A stretch of 64,000 bases of DNA from Sphingopyxis macrogoltabida (lineage in GTDB: Bacteria; Pseudomonadota; Alphaproteobacteria; Sphingomonadales; Sphingomonadaceae): NCBI RefSeq assembly GCF_001307295.1, contig NZ_CP012700.1, positions 747,001 through 811,000 of the forward strand, read 5' to 3'. The position numbers and the translations under genes were made by a program. Positions 51,043-61,203 of this stretch are shown here, in pieces. Numbering within the stretch: the first letter of the stretch is position 1; every line of letters begins with the position of its first letter. The notes under the pieces are model-generated. The model saw nothing but the letters and a program-made list of their open reading frames with translations, did no database searches and was not told the origin of the DNA.

Positions 51043-51768
51043 ATGGAAGCGCCGCCGCCTGCCCCGACGATCGACTATACCCATCGCGTCGCGATGTACG
51101 ACATGGACCGGACGATCACGCGGTCGGGCACCTACAGCGGTTTCCTGATGCATGTGGCGCAGCGGCGCCAGCAATGGCGGCTGCTGCTGCTGCCGCTGGT
51201 CGGTCTCGCCGGCCTTGCCTATGCGGCACGGCTGATCGACCGGTCGCGGCTCAAGGCGATCAATCTTCGCTTGCTCGTCGGCAAGCGCTTTCCTCGCTCC
51301 GAAATTGCCCCGCTCGCCGAAAGCTATGCCGACAAGGTGATTGCGCGCGGTTTGCATCCGGCCGCGCTCGAACAGATCGCCGCCGACCGCGAGGCGGGGT
51401 ACCGCCTGCTCCTCGCGACCGCATCCTTCCACCTTTATGTCGATGCCATCGCCGCGCGGCTGGGCATCGACGACGTGCTGGCAACGCAGCTCGACGAGCC
51501 CGATGGTGCAGACCATATCCACGCGCGACTGTCCGGCGACAATTGCTATGGCGAAGCGAAGTTCGCGCGCATCTCCGACTGGCTCGAACGCAATGCGATC
51601 ACGCGCGACGCCGCGCATATCCGCGCCTATTCGGACCATGTCTCCGATCACCCGATGCTGCACTTCGCCGACGAGGGGGTGGCGACAACACCGTCGCGCA
51701 AGCTTAAGCGGCTGGCGCCGCAAATGGGCTGGCAGGTGGTCGATTGGCGCGCGAAGCGCAGGCGCTAG
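51043..51768 (+). CDS. HAD-IB family phosphatase
   Basis: A 241-residue HAD hydrolase. Motif I reads YDMDRTITRSG with D20 and D22 (DxDxT), motif II lies in LLATASFH and motif III/IV in AKFARISDW and AYSDHVSDHPML. Proteins of subfamily IB dephosphorylate small molecules such as phosphoserine or lipid head groups; one hydrophobic stretch (about 44-62) may associate with the membrane. It ends tail to tail with the PLP enzyme gene, overlapping by 4 nt. Confidence 0.88.
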   Translation: MEAPPPAPTIDYTHRVAMYDMDRTITRSGTYSGFLMHVAQRRQQWRLLLLPLVGLAGLAYAARLIDRSRLKAINLRLLVGKRFPRSEIAPLAESYADKVIARGLHPAALEQIAADREAGYRLLLATASFHLYVDAIAARLGIDDVLATQLDEPDGADHIHARLSGDNCYGEAKFARISDWLERNAITRDAAHIRAYSDHVSDHPMLHFADEGVATTPSRKLKRLAPQMGWQVVDWRAKRRR

Positions 51769-53057
51769 ACTGCGTCGAGCGCCTGCGCGAAATCGGCGGT
51801 CAGGTCGTCGGCATTTTCGATCCCGATCGACACGCGCACCAGATTGTCGGTGATGCCGAGCGCCTTCTTGCGCTTGTCGGGTACCGACAGATGGGTCATC
51901 GCCGCGGGATGGCTGGCGAGCGTTTCGGTGCCGCCGAGGCTGACCGCAAGCTTGGCGATCTTGAGCGCGTCGAGGAAACGGAAGCTTTCTTCCTCGCCAC
52001 CCTTGATGAAGAGCGAAAAGGTCGATCCCGCGCCCGAGCAATGGCGGTCGAAAATGTCCTTCTGCCGCGGATCGCTGATGAAGCCCAGATAGCCGAGGCC
52101 TTCGACCTTGGGATGATCGCGCAGGAAAGTGCAGACCTTCAGGGCGTTCTCGCCCGCACGGCTCATGCGCAGTTCGAGCGTCTCGAGGCTACGCAGCAGC
52201 ATCCATGCCGTGTTGGGGTCGCAGATCGTGCCGATCGTATTGCGCATCGGGCGGATCGCATCGATCAGCCGCTGGTCGCCCGACACGCCGCCCGCGACAA
52301 GGTCCGAATGGCCGCCGGCATATTTGGTCAGGCTGTAGACGATGAGTTCGGCGCCCTGCCGGAGCGGCTTTTGCCAGAGCGGGCCGAGGAAGGTATTGTC
52401 GATCGCGATCGCCGGCTTTTGCTCGCCGGGGAACGCGGCATCGCGCGCCGCGCGCACCGCTTCGACATCGACGAGCGCGTTGGTCGGGTTCGCGGGGCTT
52501 TCGAGATAGACGAGCGCAACCTTGCCACCCTTCTCGGCAGCGAGCGCGGCGGCGCGGGCGAGGATCGCGTCGAGTTCCTCGCGCGTCGCGCCGGCCGGGA
52601 AATCGACGAAGCTGATCCCGAAGCGCGACAGGATGCGCGCGATCAGCGTCTCGGTCGCGGCATAGAGCGGGCCCGAATGAACGATCACGTCATTCTGGCC
52701 GACGAGAGCAAGGAGCAGCGTGGCGATCGCCGACATGCCGCTCGAAAAGACGAGGCAGTCGTCGGCACCGTCCCAGACCGCGAGCCGGTCCTCGAGGATC
52801 TCCTGGTTCGGGCCGTTGAAACGCGAATAGACGAGGCCGTCGGCGGGGCCTTCGCGCTTCCCCGTGATATGCTCGAAGAAACGCTTGCCCGCCGCGGCAC
52901 TTTCGAAGGCGAAGGTCGAGGTCAGGAAGATCGGCGGCTTCAGCGAGCCTTCGGACAGCACCGGGTCATAACCGAGTCCCATCATCAGCGTCGCGGGGCT
53001 GAGTTCCCTGTCGCCGATTTTCTTGCTGTTCGTCTTGGGTTTGCCGCGCATGGCCAT
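51765..53057 (-). CDS. Cys/Met-metabolism PLP enzyme (cystathionine gamma-synthase family)
   Basis: A 430-residue PLP-dependent enzyme. The PLP lysine is K245 in YSLTKYAGGHSD, and the preceding AIDNTFLGPLWQKPL and YSRFNGPN segments are family signatures. It acts on a sulfur amino acid, either as gamma-synthase, gamma-lyase or a sulfhydrylase; the exact reaction cannot be read from sequence. It lies 69 bp after an MFS transporter gene on the same strand. Confidence 0.92.
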   Translation of the reverse strand: MAMRGKPKTNSKKIGDRELSPATLMMGLGYDPVLSEGSLKPPIFLTSTFAFESAAAGKRFFEHITGKREGPADGLVYSRFNGPNQEILEDRLAVWDGADDCLVFSSGMSAIATLLLALVGQNDVIVHSGPLYAATETLIARILSRFGISFVDFPAGATREELDAILARAAALAAEKGGKVALVYLESPANPTNALVDVEAVRAARDAAFPGEQKPAIAIDNTFLGPLWQKPLRQGAELIVYSLTKYAGGHSDLVAGGVSGDQRLIDAIRPMRNTIGTICDPNTAWMLLRSLETLELRMSRAGENALKVCTFLRDHPKVEGLGYLGFISDPRQKDIFDRHCSGAGSTFSLFIKGGEEESFRFLDALKIAKLAVSLGGTETLASHPAAMTHLSVPDKRKKALGITDNLVRVSIGIENADDLTADFAQALDAV

Positions 53058-53126
53058 GGGACTGCTCCGTTCAGTGGATGCGCCCTTATAGCGGCCCCGG
53101 TTTCCTTTGATACTATATTGCGCGGG

Positions 53127-54410
53127 TCAGTCTTCGACGATCAGGCTCCGCTCGCGTGTCTCGGGGAGGAGCAGCGTCGCGACGCCCGCCATCGCAATGA
53201 CGAAGGCGACATAGAAATAAAAGGCGCGCTCGATACCCGCGTCCTTCAGACCAAGCGCGACGATTTCGAGCGTCCCCGCGAACAGCGCATTGCCGATCGC
53301 ATAGGGAAGCGCGACGCCCAGACCCCGGATGTGCGCCGGGAACAGCTCGGCCTTCACCAGCGCGTTGTTCGCGCTGTAGCCGCTCTGCAGCGTCAGCGGG
53401 ATCATGATGAGCAACGCCGCGACGACCGGCGAGGTCACCGTCTCCAGCGTCATGAAGGTCGGCACCGCCGCGATCGCACCGCCGATGCCGAACAGGAGCA
53501 GCATTGGCTTGCGCCCGAATTTGTCGGCCAGCGCCCCGAACACCGGCTGCATCGCGGTGAACCACAGCAGCGCGGCGGCGATGATATAGGTCGCGGTCGC
53601 CTTGTCGAAACCCACGGTGTTATAGAGGAATTTCTGCATATAACTGGTGTAGGTATAGGCGGCGAGGCCGCCGCCCGCCGACAGCATGCCGACAAGGATG
53701 CTCTCGCGCCGATGTTCGGTCCACAGCAGCTTGGCGGTCGAAACCGGGCGGTCGACCGCCTGATTCTCGAACGACGGCGTTTCGGCGAGGTTGCGGCGCA
53801 GCAGATAGACGCCGAGTGCGAGCAGCGCGCCGATGACGAAGGGAATGCGCCAGCCCCACGCGGTGAGCTCGGCCTCGGTCAGGAAGCCCTGCAACACCAC
53901 GGCGACAAAGATCGCGCAGAGCTGGCCGCCGCACAGCGTCATATATTGGAAGCTCGCCCAGAAGCCGCGATGTTCGCGCGGTGCCATCTCGGACAAATAG
54001 GTCGCACTGGCGCCATATTCGCCGCCGAGCGACAGGCCCTGCAGCATGCGCGCGACGAGCAGCGTCGCGGGGCCGAGAAGCCCCGCCGTTGCATAGGTCG
54101 GCGCCACCGCGATCAGCATCGATCCGCTGAACATCAGCGCGACCGACAACGACAATCCTGCCTTGCGCCCGCGCGTGTCGGCAAAGCGCCCCATCACCCA
54201 CGCGCCGATCGGCCGCATGACGAAACCGACCGCGAAAATCGCGGCCGAGTTCAGGAGCTGCGCGGTGGGATCGGCTTTCGGAAAGAAAACCGGGGCGAAA
54301 TAGATGGCGAAGGCAGCATAAGCGAACCAATCGTACCATTCGACGAGATTGCCCGCCGAGCCGCCGATGATAGAAACCAGCCGCTTGCGTGGTATCGCCA
54401 ACGCTTTCAT
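53127..54410 (-). CDS. MFS transporter, metabolite:H+ symporter (MHS) family
   Basis: A 427-residue protein with twelve membrane helices. The N-terminal region (GNLVEWYDWFAYAAFAIYFA, cf. FFPKADPTAQLLN) and MRPIGAWVMGRFADTRGRKA are signatures of the MHS group (KgtP/ProP/ShiA relatives), as is YGASATYLSEMAPREHRGFW. The substrate is probably an organic acid or osmolyte. It could belong with the PLP enzyme gene behind it. Confidence 0.92.
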   Translation of the reverse strand: MKALAIPRKRLVSIIGGSAGNLVEWYDWFAYAAFAIYFAPVFFPKADPTAQLLNSAAIFAVGFVMRPIGAWVMGRFADTRGRKAGLSLSVALMFSGSMLIAVAPTYATAGLLGPATLLVARMLQGLSLGGEYGASATYLSEMAPREHRGFWASFQYMTLCGGQLCAIFVAVVLQGFLTEAELTAWGWRIPFVIGALLALGVYLLRRNLAETPSFENQAVDRPVSTAKLLWTEHRRESILVGMLSAGGGLAAYTYTSYMQKFLYNTVGFDKATATYIIAAALLWFTAMQPVFGALADKFGRKPMLLLFGIGGAIAAVPTFMTLETVTSPVVAALLIMIPLTLQSGYSANNALVKAELFPAHIRGLGVALPYAIGNALFAGTLEIVALGLKDAGIERAFYFYVAFVIAMAGVATLLLPETRERSLIVED

Positions 54411-54428
54411 TGCTTCCCCCGTTTTATC

Positions 54429-55190
54429 TTATCTCAGCCCAATTACCGATAGTTGGCGGCCATAGCTGTTTTCATTTTTGTGGCATGCGCGGCGATAGCT
54501 GAACCAGCTTTCGGCATCGGCATAAGTGTCCTGCCCGCCGATGGCAATTCGCGTCACCCCGGCGGCGGCGAGCCGCGCCGCGACATAGGCGGCGATATCG
54601 AACATTGCATGGCCGGCGCGGCCGGCGGCGAAGAAACGCTCGTTGGCCGGATCGTCGGAAAGAAAGCGCTGCACGAAGCCGTCGTCGACTTCGTAGGAGG
54701 CGCGGCCGATGCACGGACCGATGGCGACGGCAATGTCGCTGCGGCGGGCGCCGAGGCTTTCCATCGCGTCGAGCGTCGCATCGGTCACTCCGGCGATCGC
54801 GCCCTTCCACCCCGCGTGCGCGGCGCCTACGACGCCGGCTTCGCGATCGGCGAACAGCACCGGGACGCAGTCGGCGGTGAGGATGCCTAGCAGGACGCCC
54901 GGCCGGTTGGTGGCGAGCGCATCGGCTTCGGGGCGCGCGGCAAGGTCGCTATCTTCAGCAATGATAACGCAGCGATTTCCGTGGACCTGATAGAGCCCTG
55001 TCAGCGCCGCGCCGGGCAATATTGCTTCGGCGGCGCGCCGCCGGTTTTCGGCGATCAGCGCCGGATCGTCGCCCGAACCGAGGCCGCAGTTGAGCGAGGC
55101 GAGTTCGCCCGTCGATACGCCGCCGCGGCGGCCGAAGAAGCCGTGCGGAATGCCGTCCAGCGCGGCCGCGTTCTCGAACGGGGCGTTCAC
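54429..55190 (-). CDS. pgeF: Peptidoglycan editing factor PgeF / laccase-domain protein
   Basis: A 253-residue YfiH-family protein. The zinc/copper site is H70 (YQVHGNRC), C108 (LTADCVP) and H125 (GAAHAGWKG). Family members remove wrong amino acids during peptidoglycan precursor synthesis and have purine nucleoside phosphorylase-type activity. The start is a GTG at 55190 that overlaps the GNAT stop (GTGA). It is the last gene of the lgt-midA-GNAT-pgeF operon. Confidence 0.92.
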   Translation of the reverse strand: MNAPFENAAALDGIPHGFFGRRGGVSTGELASLNCGLGSGDDPALIAENRRRAAEAILPGAALTGLYQVHGNRCVIIAEDSDLAARPEADALATNRPGVLLGILTADCVPVLFADREAGVVGAAHAGWKGAIAGVTDATLDAMESLGARRSDIAVAIGPCIGRASYEVDDGFVQRFLSDDPANERFFAAGRAGHAMFDIAAYVAARLAAAGVTRIAIGGQDTYADAESWFSYRRACHKNENSYGRQLSVIGLR

Positions 55191-55705
55191 AGGTCGAGCC
55201 TGAAGAAGCGGTCTTCGTCGATATGATTGCCGACGCGAAAGGCGTTGCGTCCGACGTCGACGAAGCCATAGCGGCGGTAGAAAGCCTGGGCGCGGGCATT
55301 CTCCGTGAACACCGACAGGTAGAGGATCGCTGCGCGCTCGCGCGCCCAGGCGATGCCCCAGTCCATCAGCGCTGCGGCGATACCCGTGCCCTGCGCCGCC
55401 GGGCCGACATAAAGCTGGTGAAGTTCGGCCGCGTCGTCGCCCGGCTGGCCTTCGGGCAGGTCGAAATCGAGCGGGCCCATCTTGATGAAGCCGGCGATCG
55501 TGCCGTCGGCACCGTGCGCGAGGGCGATTGCCCACGCCGGATCGGCGATTTGAGCGCGCAATTTTTCGGGCGGGTTCCACCCCGCGAGAAAGGCCGAGAG
55601 GTCGGCGGGGTCATAGATATGCCCGAACGTATGGGTGAAGGTCTGGCTTGCGAACAGCGTCAGTTCGCCGACATCCGCGTCTGCGGCGGGGGTTATCTTC
55701 GTCAT
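55187..55705 (-). CDS. GNAT family N-acetyltransferase
   Basis: A 172-residue acetyltransferase. The acetyl-CoA loop reads VGPAAQGTGIAAALMDWG and the C-terminal motif AQAFYRRYGFVDVG is typical. The substrate is unknown; placement in an operon with lgt, a complex-I-type methyltransferase and pgeF gives no clear hint. Overlaps both neighbours by 4 nt. Confidence 0.92.
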   Translation of the reverse strand: MTKITPAADADVGELTLFASQTFTHTFGHIYDPADLSAFLAGWNPPEKLRAQIADPAWAIALAHGADGTIAGFIKMGPLDFDLPEGQPGDDAAELHQLYVGPAAQGTGIAAALMDWGIAWARERAAILYLSVFTENARAQAFYRRYGFVDVGRNAFRVGNHIDEDRFFRLDL

Positions 55706-56769
55706 ATTGCCTCTTCGCTTGCGTCAAAGCCTTCGGGATGCGGCCATTGCGGGGCGTAGAGCGCCATGGCCTTGAACAACGCGCCCATCGCGTCTGCATC
55801 GACGAGCCGGTCGCGCTGGCCCGCAAGCTCGTCGGCGCGACCGGGCGCTGCCGCTGCGAGCGCCGCCACGCGCGCGTCGATACCGAGCCGGCGCAACCAG
55901 TCGCCCTGGCCGACGGGCCCGGCGACACGCACCCCGGCGCTCTTGGCGGTATCGGCGAGGGGCGTGAAATCGACATGCGCGGTCAGGTCGACCTCGCCCG
56001 GATCGGCGAACGGATCGGCGAAGCAGTGCGCCTTGACCGCCTGCAGCGTGTCGCCCGCCGCGGGACCGCTATAACCATAGTCGATGACGAGCATCGCGCC
56101 GCCCTGCCGCAGAAGGCGGAAAGCGCAACTCTGCATGATCGCGGCAGAGGCGGGCGCGGTCTCCACGATCGTACCTTCGCCTTGCTCGCGCAGCACGGCG
56201 GGGACCGCCTCGTCGGCCGGGACATCGCCGGGCATCGGCACAAGATGACCGTGGCGCTCGACGTGACGCTCGCGCCAGCCCTCCGCCGTCCGGACATATT
56301 GATGGATCGGCAACGCATCAAAAAACTCGTTTGCGACGATCAGCAGCGGTGCATCGTCGGGCAGGTCGGCGATGTCGTCATGGTGGACAGCGGCGGGCAA
56401 GCGCGCGGATTGCGCAGCGCGCAGCACCGGGCTTGTCTCGACGAGGTGAACCCTCTGCGGCGCGCAGCCGAAGCGCGCCATCGTACGGAGCGCATCGGCA
56501 GCGAGCGTGCCGCGGCCGGGGCCGAGTTCGACATAGCGAAAGGCGGGGCTGCCGGCGCGCATCCACAGGTCGGCGATCCAGATGCCGACCAGTTCGCCGA
56601 ACATCTGGCTGATTTCGGGCGCGGTGGTGAAGTCGCCCGCCGTGCCGAGCGGGTCGCGCGTCGCATAATAATGCGCGTTCGCCGCCGCCATATAGTCGGC
56701 GACCGTCATCGCCCGCGCCGCCGCGATCTGGATCATCAGATCGGCGGGGCCCGGCCGTCCGTCACGCAA
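55702..56769 (-). CDS. SAM-dependent methyltransferase, MidA/NDUFAF7 family
   Basis: A 355-residue methyltransferase. It has [20 protein letters not shown] and the SAM motif [15 protein letters not shown], followed by [10 protein letters not shown]. The mitochondrial homologue NDUFAF7 methylates an arginine of a complex I subunit during assembly, so a similar role is plausible in this aerobe. Its start overlaps the lgt end by 8 nt and its end overlaps the GNAT start. Confidence 0.92.
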   Translation of the reverse strand: MRDGRPGPADLMIQIAAARAMTVADYMAAANAHYYATRDPLGTAGDFTTAPEISQMFGELVGIWIADLWMRAGSPAFRYVELGPGRGTLAADALRTMARFGCAPQRVHLVETSPVLRAAQSARLPAAVHHDDIADLPDDAPLLIVANEFFDALPIHQYVRTAEGWRERHVERHGHLVPMPGDVPADEAVPAVLREQGEGTIVETAPASAAIMQSCAFRLLRQGGAMLVIDYGYSGPAAGDTLQAVKAHCFADPFADPGEVDLTAHVDFTPLADTAKSAGVRVAGPVGQGDWLRRLGIDARVAALAAAAPGRADELAGQRDRLVDADAMGALFKAMALYAPQWPHPEGFDASEEAI

Positions 56770-57637
56770 TGCTGTCGGTTCCCGCGACCGGTTCGATCCG
56801 CTGGCGGCGCCCCTTGGCGGTCGCGACCAGCCACACCCCCGCGACGAGCATCGGGACGGTCAGCGTCTGGCCCATCGTCAGCCCCCACGACAAGGTGCCG
56901 AGCTGGACGTCGGGTTCGCGCACGAACTCGACCGCGAAGCGGCTGAGGCCATAGATGATTGCCGCCAGCCCGAAGAGAAAGCCGGGCTTGTAGCGCGCGT
57001 CGGTGCGCCAGAAGCAGAAGGCGAGAATCGCGAACATGACGATGCCTTCGAGCCCGGCTTCGTAAAGCTGGCTCGGGTGACGCGGATCCATCGTGCCGCT
57101 GTCCGGAAAGATGATCGCCCACGGCACGGTCGTCGCGCGGCCCCACAGTTCGCCGTTCACGAAATTGGCGAGGCGGCCGAAGAAGAGGCCGAAGGGGACG
57201 ACGCAGGCGATATAGTCGCAAAAACGCAGGAAGCTCAGCTTTTCCTTGCGGGTCACATACCAGATCGCGGTGAGCACGCCGATGACGCCGCCGTGGAGCG
57301 ACATGCCGCCGTCCCACAGTTTGAAGATCGACAGCGGGTCGTTCAGATAGGAACCGAGGTTGTAGAACAATACATAACCGAGCCGCCCGCCGACGATGAT
57401 CCCGAGCATCGCGTAGAAGATCATGTCGTCGGCGTGACGCCGCGCCATCGGTGCTCCGGGCTGCGCAATCAGCTTCAGCAGATACCAGTAACCGACGAAA
57501 ATCCCGGCCAGATACGCCAGCGCATACCAGCGGATGGGGAGGCCGAAGACGCTGAACGCAATCTCGCTGTTCTCGCCCATCAGGTCGTGAAAGTTCACAT
57601 ATTGCGTTGCTTCGGCTAAGGTTGCAAAAAGAAACAT
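56762..57637 (-). CDS. lgt: Prolipoprotein diacylglyceryl transferase
   Basis: A 291-residue inner-membrane enzyme that adds diacylglycerol to the lipobox cysteine of prolipoproteins. Seven helices are visible. The signature [14 protein letters not shown] is at 154-167, and the conserved His116 lies in SLHGGVIG. I chose ATG 57637 ([10 protein letters not shown]); the frame is open upstream but that part would overlap the divergent acyl-CoA synthetase gene. It starts an operon of four overlapping genes. Several lipoproteins in this window would be its substrates. Confidence 0.95.
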   Translation of the reverse strand: MFLFATLAEATQYVNFHDLMGENSEIAFSVFGLPIRWYALAYLAGIFVGYWYLLKLIAQPGAPMARRHADDMIFYAMLGIIVGGRLGYVLFYNLGSYLNDPLSIFKLWDGGMSLHGGVIGVLTAIWYVTRKEKLSFLRFCDYIACVVPFGLFFGRLANFVNGELWGRATTVPWAIIFPDSGTMDPRHPSQLYEAGLEGIVMFAILAFCFWRTDARYKPGFLFGLAAIIYGLSRFAVEFVREPDVQLGTLSWGLTMGQTLTVPMLVAGVWLVATAKGRRQRIEPVAGTDSIA

Positions 57638-57714
57638 AAAGTCTCGGACCCTTCCCCAGGAGAGGCCTTCCCCATAGGGGGTAAGGCGAGCGAGACCAAG
57701 AGGAGAGATGCCCG

Positions 57715-59427
57715 ATGCCATCCGCGCTCGATTTGCGCCTGGACGCCGCCTATAATCTGATCACCGGTCCGGGCGGGCCGATCCAGGTCGGATCCATCGA
57801 ACGTTTCGGACGCGAGGTGCCCTTCATCACAAATGCGCCGACCAACCTTGCCGATTATGTTGCCTATTTTTCCGCGCAGCATAGCGATGCGACCTTTCTG
57901 GTCGAGGGCGATGAACGGCTGTCGTTCAAACAGGTCTATGCCGCCGCACGCCAGGTCGCGGCCGGGCTGATCGACGGCTATGGCGTTGCGCGCGGCGACC
58001 GCGTCGGCATCGCGATGCGCAACGCCAACGCGTGGTGCGTGACCTATATCGGGGTGCTGCTCGCGGGCGGGTGCGCCACTTTGCTCAACGGCTGGTGGCA
58101 GGGCGGCGAACTCGCGGCGGGGATCGACGACAGCGAGACGAAACTCGTCATCGCGGATGTCCAGCGCGCGGCGCGGCTCGAAGAACCCGGCGTGAGCCAT
58201 GGCGCCAAGGTCATCACGCTCGATATTGCGCAGCCGATCGACAAGGCGATCGCACCGATCACCGACGCTGGCGGCAACTCCGACACGGTGCTTCCCGTCC
58301 TCACCGGCGACGACCTTGCGACAATCCTCTTCACTTCCGGGTCGACGGGCCAGTCGAAGGGCGCCTATTCGCGTCATCGCGCGGTGGTGCAGGGGATCTT
58401 CAACTATGTGACGCAGACGGCAAGCATCGTCCATTTGCTGACCGAAGAAGGGCTGATGTCGGACATCCAGCCGGCGACGCTGATCTGTACTCCCTTGTTC
58501 CACGTTACCGCCGAAATCCCGGTGTTCCTGCAAAGCTTCGCGCTGGGGCGCAAACTCGTCCTGATGCCCAAATGGAATGCCGAGGAGGCGATGCGGCTGA
58601 TTCAGGACGAGCAGGTCAACTATTTCGTCGGCGTGCCGCTGATGAGCTATGAGATCCTCACCCATCCGAACCGCAAGAATTACGACCTGTCGACGTGCAA
58701 GAGCTACGCCGGCGGCGGCGCGCCGCGGCCGCCCGAGCATGTGAAGCGATTGTCGGAAGAGATGGGCGACGCCAAGCCGCTGCTCGGTTACGGGCTTACC
58801 GAAACCAATGCGGTCGGTTGCGGCATCATCAACGAAAACTACCTGGCCAAGCCGCTGTCGACGGGGCCGGCGTCGAAACCGCTCGTCGACCTTGCGATCC
58901 TCGACGACAATGGCAATGCCCTTGCGCAGGGACAGGTCGGCGAAGTGTGCATCCGGTCGATCGCCAATTTCGAAGGCTATTGGAACAACGAAGCGGCGAC
59001 CAGGGCGGCCTTCTTCGACAATGGCTATTTCCGCACCGGCGATCTCGGTTATCTCGACGAAGACGGCTATCTGTTCATCGTCGACCGCAAGAAGGACATC
59101 ATCATCCGCGGCGGCGAGAATATCAGCTGTCAGGAGGTCGAGGCGGCGATCTACGAACATCCCGAGGCGAATGAATGCGCCGTCTTCGGGCTGCCCGACG
59201 AACGGCTCGGCGAAGTCGTCGGGGCGGTGGTCTGGATGAAACCCGGCAGCACGGTGACTGCGGAGGATATGTGCTCGTTCCTCAGCGCGCGGCTTGCCCC
59301 CTATAAGGTGCCGTGCAAGATCTGGATGTCGAACGCCGCGCTGCCCAAGCTGGGCAGCGAAAAGATCGACAAGGTCACCCTGCGCCGTCAATATCGCGAA
59401 GAATATGCCGCGGAGGCGGTCGCGTAG
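57715..59427 (+). CDS. AMP-binding acyl-CoA synthetase/ligase
   Basis: A 570-residue adenylate-forming enzyme. The P-loop [11 protein letters not shown] is at about 207-217, then [29 protein letters not shown] and [12 protein letters not shown] (A8), ending near KLGSEKIDK with the A10 lysine. It activates a fatty or other carboxylic acid to its CoA ester; chain length cannot be told. The ATG at 57715 has AGGAGAG at 7 nt, while an earlier ATG at 57708 is out of frame. Confidence 0.93.
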   Translation: MPSALDLRLDAAYNLITGPGGPIQVGSIERFGREVPFITNAPTNLADYVAYFSAQHSDATFLVEGDERLSFKQVYAAARQVAAGLIDGYGVARGDRVGIAMRNANAWCVTYIGVLLAGGCATLLNGWWQGGELAAGIDDSETKLVIADVQRAARLEEPGVSHGAKVITLDIAQPIDKAIAPITDAGGNSDTVLPVLTGDDLATILFTSGSTGQSKGAYSRHRAVVQGIFNYVTQTASIVHLLTEEGLMSDIQPATLICTPLFHVTAEIPVFLQSFALGRKLVLMPKWNAEEAMRLIQDEQVNYFVGVPLMSYEILTHPNRKNYDLSTCKSYAGGGAPRPPEHVKRLSEEMGDAKPLLGYGLTETNAVGCGIINENYLAKPLSTGPASKPLVDLAILDDNGNALAQGQVGEVCIRSIANFEGYWNNEAATRAAFFDNGYFRTGDLGYLDEDGYLFIVDRKKDIIIRGGENISCQEVEAAIYEHPEANECAVFGLPDERLGEVVGAVVWMKPGSTVTAEDMCSFLSARLAPYKVPCKIWMSNAALPKLGSEKIDKVTLRRQYREEYAAEAVA

Positions 59428-59444
59428 CGAAACGCCCCCTTGAC

Positions 59445-59523
59445 CGTCATCCCGGCGAAGGCCGGGATCTCGACCTGGCATTTTGACGCGCCGTTGAGAT
59501 CCCGGCCTTCGCCGGGATGACGG
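59445..59523. repeat. Dispersed palindromic repeat, second element
   Basis: CCGTCATCCCGGCGAAGGCC at the left is mirrored by GGCCTTCGCCGGGATGACGG at the right, with a spacer of about 30 nt between the extended arms. It is like the element at 19889-19966 in layout but differs in sequence. It lies between the acyl-CoA synthetase and cytochrome genes and may act as a terminator. Confidence 0.8.
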
Positions 59524-59545
59524 TATGTGAGCAGGATGGAGGGTC

Positions 59546-60385
59546 ATGGACGAGATCGCTGCTCTGGCTTCTCCGCCGACGAAGCGCGTCTATCGCCACC
59601 GGATGCCGACGCGTATCTGGCACTGGGTCAATGCGGTGACCCTGCTCATCCTGCTGATGAGCGGGCTGATGATCTTCAACGCGCATCCGCGCCTCTATTG
59701 GGGCCAATATGGCGCGAACGCCGACCATGCCTGGTTCGCGATCGGATCGACCCCGCAAACCGGCTTCGTGCGGATCGGCAGGGCGCGGATCGAGACGACC
59801 GGCGTGCTCGGGCGCTGGACCGACGCCAGGGGTGTCGAACAGACGTGGGCCTTTCCCGGCTGGGCGACGATCCCGACCAGCTACAGCCTTGCGGACGGGC
59901 GCCGCTGGCACCTGTTTTTCGCGTGGGTGCTGTCGGTCGCACTGACGCTCTACATGCTGTGGGCCCTGTTCGGCGGCCATCTGGCGAAGGATTTGCACAT
60001 CCGGCGCGGCGAATGGTCGCTGCGGCATATCTGGCGGGACATCAAGGATCACGCCCGGCTGCGCTTTCCGCGGGGCGAGGCGGCGGCGCGTTATAATATC
60101 CTCCAGAAATTCAGCTATATCGGGGTCATATTCATCCTGCTGCCGCTGATGATCCTGACCGGGCTCACCATGTCGCCCGGGTTCAATGCCACCGCGCCGT
60201 GGCTGCTCGACCTGTTCGGCGGGCGGCAGTCAGCGCGCTCGGTCCACTTCATCGCCGCATCGGCGCTCGTCCTCTTCTTCCTTGTCCATATCGTCATGGT
60301 GCTGCTCGCCGGGCCGGTGAACGAGGTCCGCTCGATGATCACCGGCTGGTTTCGCCTGCCACCCGAACGGAACGCGGCGCCATGA
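59546..60385 (+). CDS. Cytochrome b561/b6-type membrane protein
   Basis: A 279-residue di-haem-type membrane protein with four helices. Likely haem ligands are the histidines in TRIWHWVNAV, RRWHLFFAW, SVHFIAAS and LVHIVMVLL. A periplasmic loop of about 85 residues separates helices 1 and 2. It overlaps the molybdoenzyme gene by 4 nt (ATGA), so it most likely passes electrons between the quinone pool and that enzyme, as MsrQ does for MsrP, though it is a different family. Confidence 0.9.
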   Translation: MDEIAALASPPTKRVYRHRMPTRIWHWVNAVTLLILLMSGLMIFNAHPRLYWGQYGANADHAWFAIGSTPQTGFVRIGRARIETTGVLGRWTDARGVEQTWAFPGWATIPTSYSLADGRRWHLFFAWVLSVALTLYMLWALFGGHLAKDLHIRRGEWSLRHIWRDIKDHARLRFPRGEAAARYNILQKFSYIGVIFILLPLMILTGLTMSPGFNATAPWLLDLFGGRQSARSVHFIAASALVLFFLVHIVMVLLAGPVNEVRSMITGWFRLPPERNAAP

Positions 60386-61161
60386 GCGGCCTCATCTTGC
60401 CGCGGCGGCGCCTGATCGCGCGCGCCGGCGGGCTGGTCGCGGCGGCGGGCGCGCTGCCGCTACTCTCCGGTTGCGACGCGATCAACGAGGCGCCCGCGGT
60501 GCGCAAGATATTGTCGATGGGCGAGGTGATGCACCAGCATAGCCAGCGCGCGCTGACCGATCGCGATGCGCTGGCGCGCGAGTTCACCCGCGCCGACCTG
60601 TCGCCGGTCTTCCGCTCGAACGGCACGAAACTTCCGTCCGGGGGAGATTATGCCGCGCATGCCGCTACCGGCTTTGCGGACTGGCGAATACAGGTCACGG
60701 GACTTGTTGCGCATCCGCTGTCGCTGTCGATGGCCGAGATCCGCGCGATGCCGCAGCGCACCCAGATCACCCGCCAAGATTGTGTCGAGGGCTGGAGCGC
60801 GATCGGCCAGTGGACGGGGCCGCAGCTCAGCCGCATCCTTGCCGCCGCCGGGCTCCGCGACAACGCGCGCTACATCGTCTTTCGCTGCGCCGACCGGATC
60901 GGCGACGCGCTCTATTATGAGAGCTGCGACCTTGTCGACGCGCTGCACCCGCAGACGATCATGGCGTGGGCGCTCAACGATGCGGTGCTGCCGATCGCCA
61001 ATGGCGCGCCGCTGCGCCTGCGCATCGAACGACAGCTTGGTTACAAGCATGCCAAATATGTGAATGCGATCGAGGCGGTCGCCAGTCTCGATGCGATCGG
61101 CGCGGGCAAGGGCGGCTATTGGGAAGACCGCATCGATTATGAATGGTATGCCGGGATTTGA
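60382..61161 (+). CDS. Molybdopterin-dependent oxidoreductase, sulfite-oxidase fold (YedY-like)
   Basis: A 259-residue protein carrying a sulfite-oxidase-type molybdopterin domain. The molybdenum-ligand cysteine is C134 in DCVEGWSAIGQW. The N-terminus has a twin-arginine stretch (RRRLIARAGG, residues 8-17) and then LLSGC at 27-31, so it may be a Tat-exported lipoprotein. The C-terminus ends GKGGYWEDRIDYEWYAGI as in short family members. The physiological substrate is unknown. Confidence 0.9.
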   Translation: MSGLILPRRRLIARAGGLVAAAGALPLLSGCDAINEAPAVRKILSMGEVMHQHSQRALTDRDALAREFTRADLSPVFRSNGTKLPSGGDYAAHAATGFADWRIQVTGLVAHPLSLSMAEIRAMPQRTQITRQDCVEGWSAIGQWTGPQLSRILAAAGLRDNARYIVFRCADRIGDALYYESCDLVDALHPQTIMAWALNDAVLPIANGAPLRLRIERQLGYKHAKYVNAIEAVASLDAIGAGKGGYWEDRIDYEWYAGI

Positions 61162-61203
61162 AGACGGCTGCTTCTCGTTTATAGCCCTTTGATCGTTGAT
61201 TCT

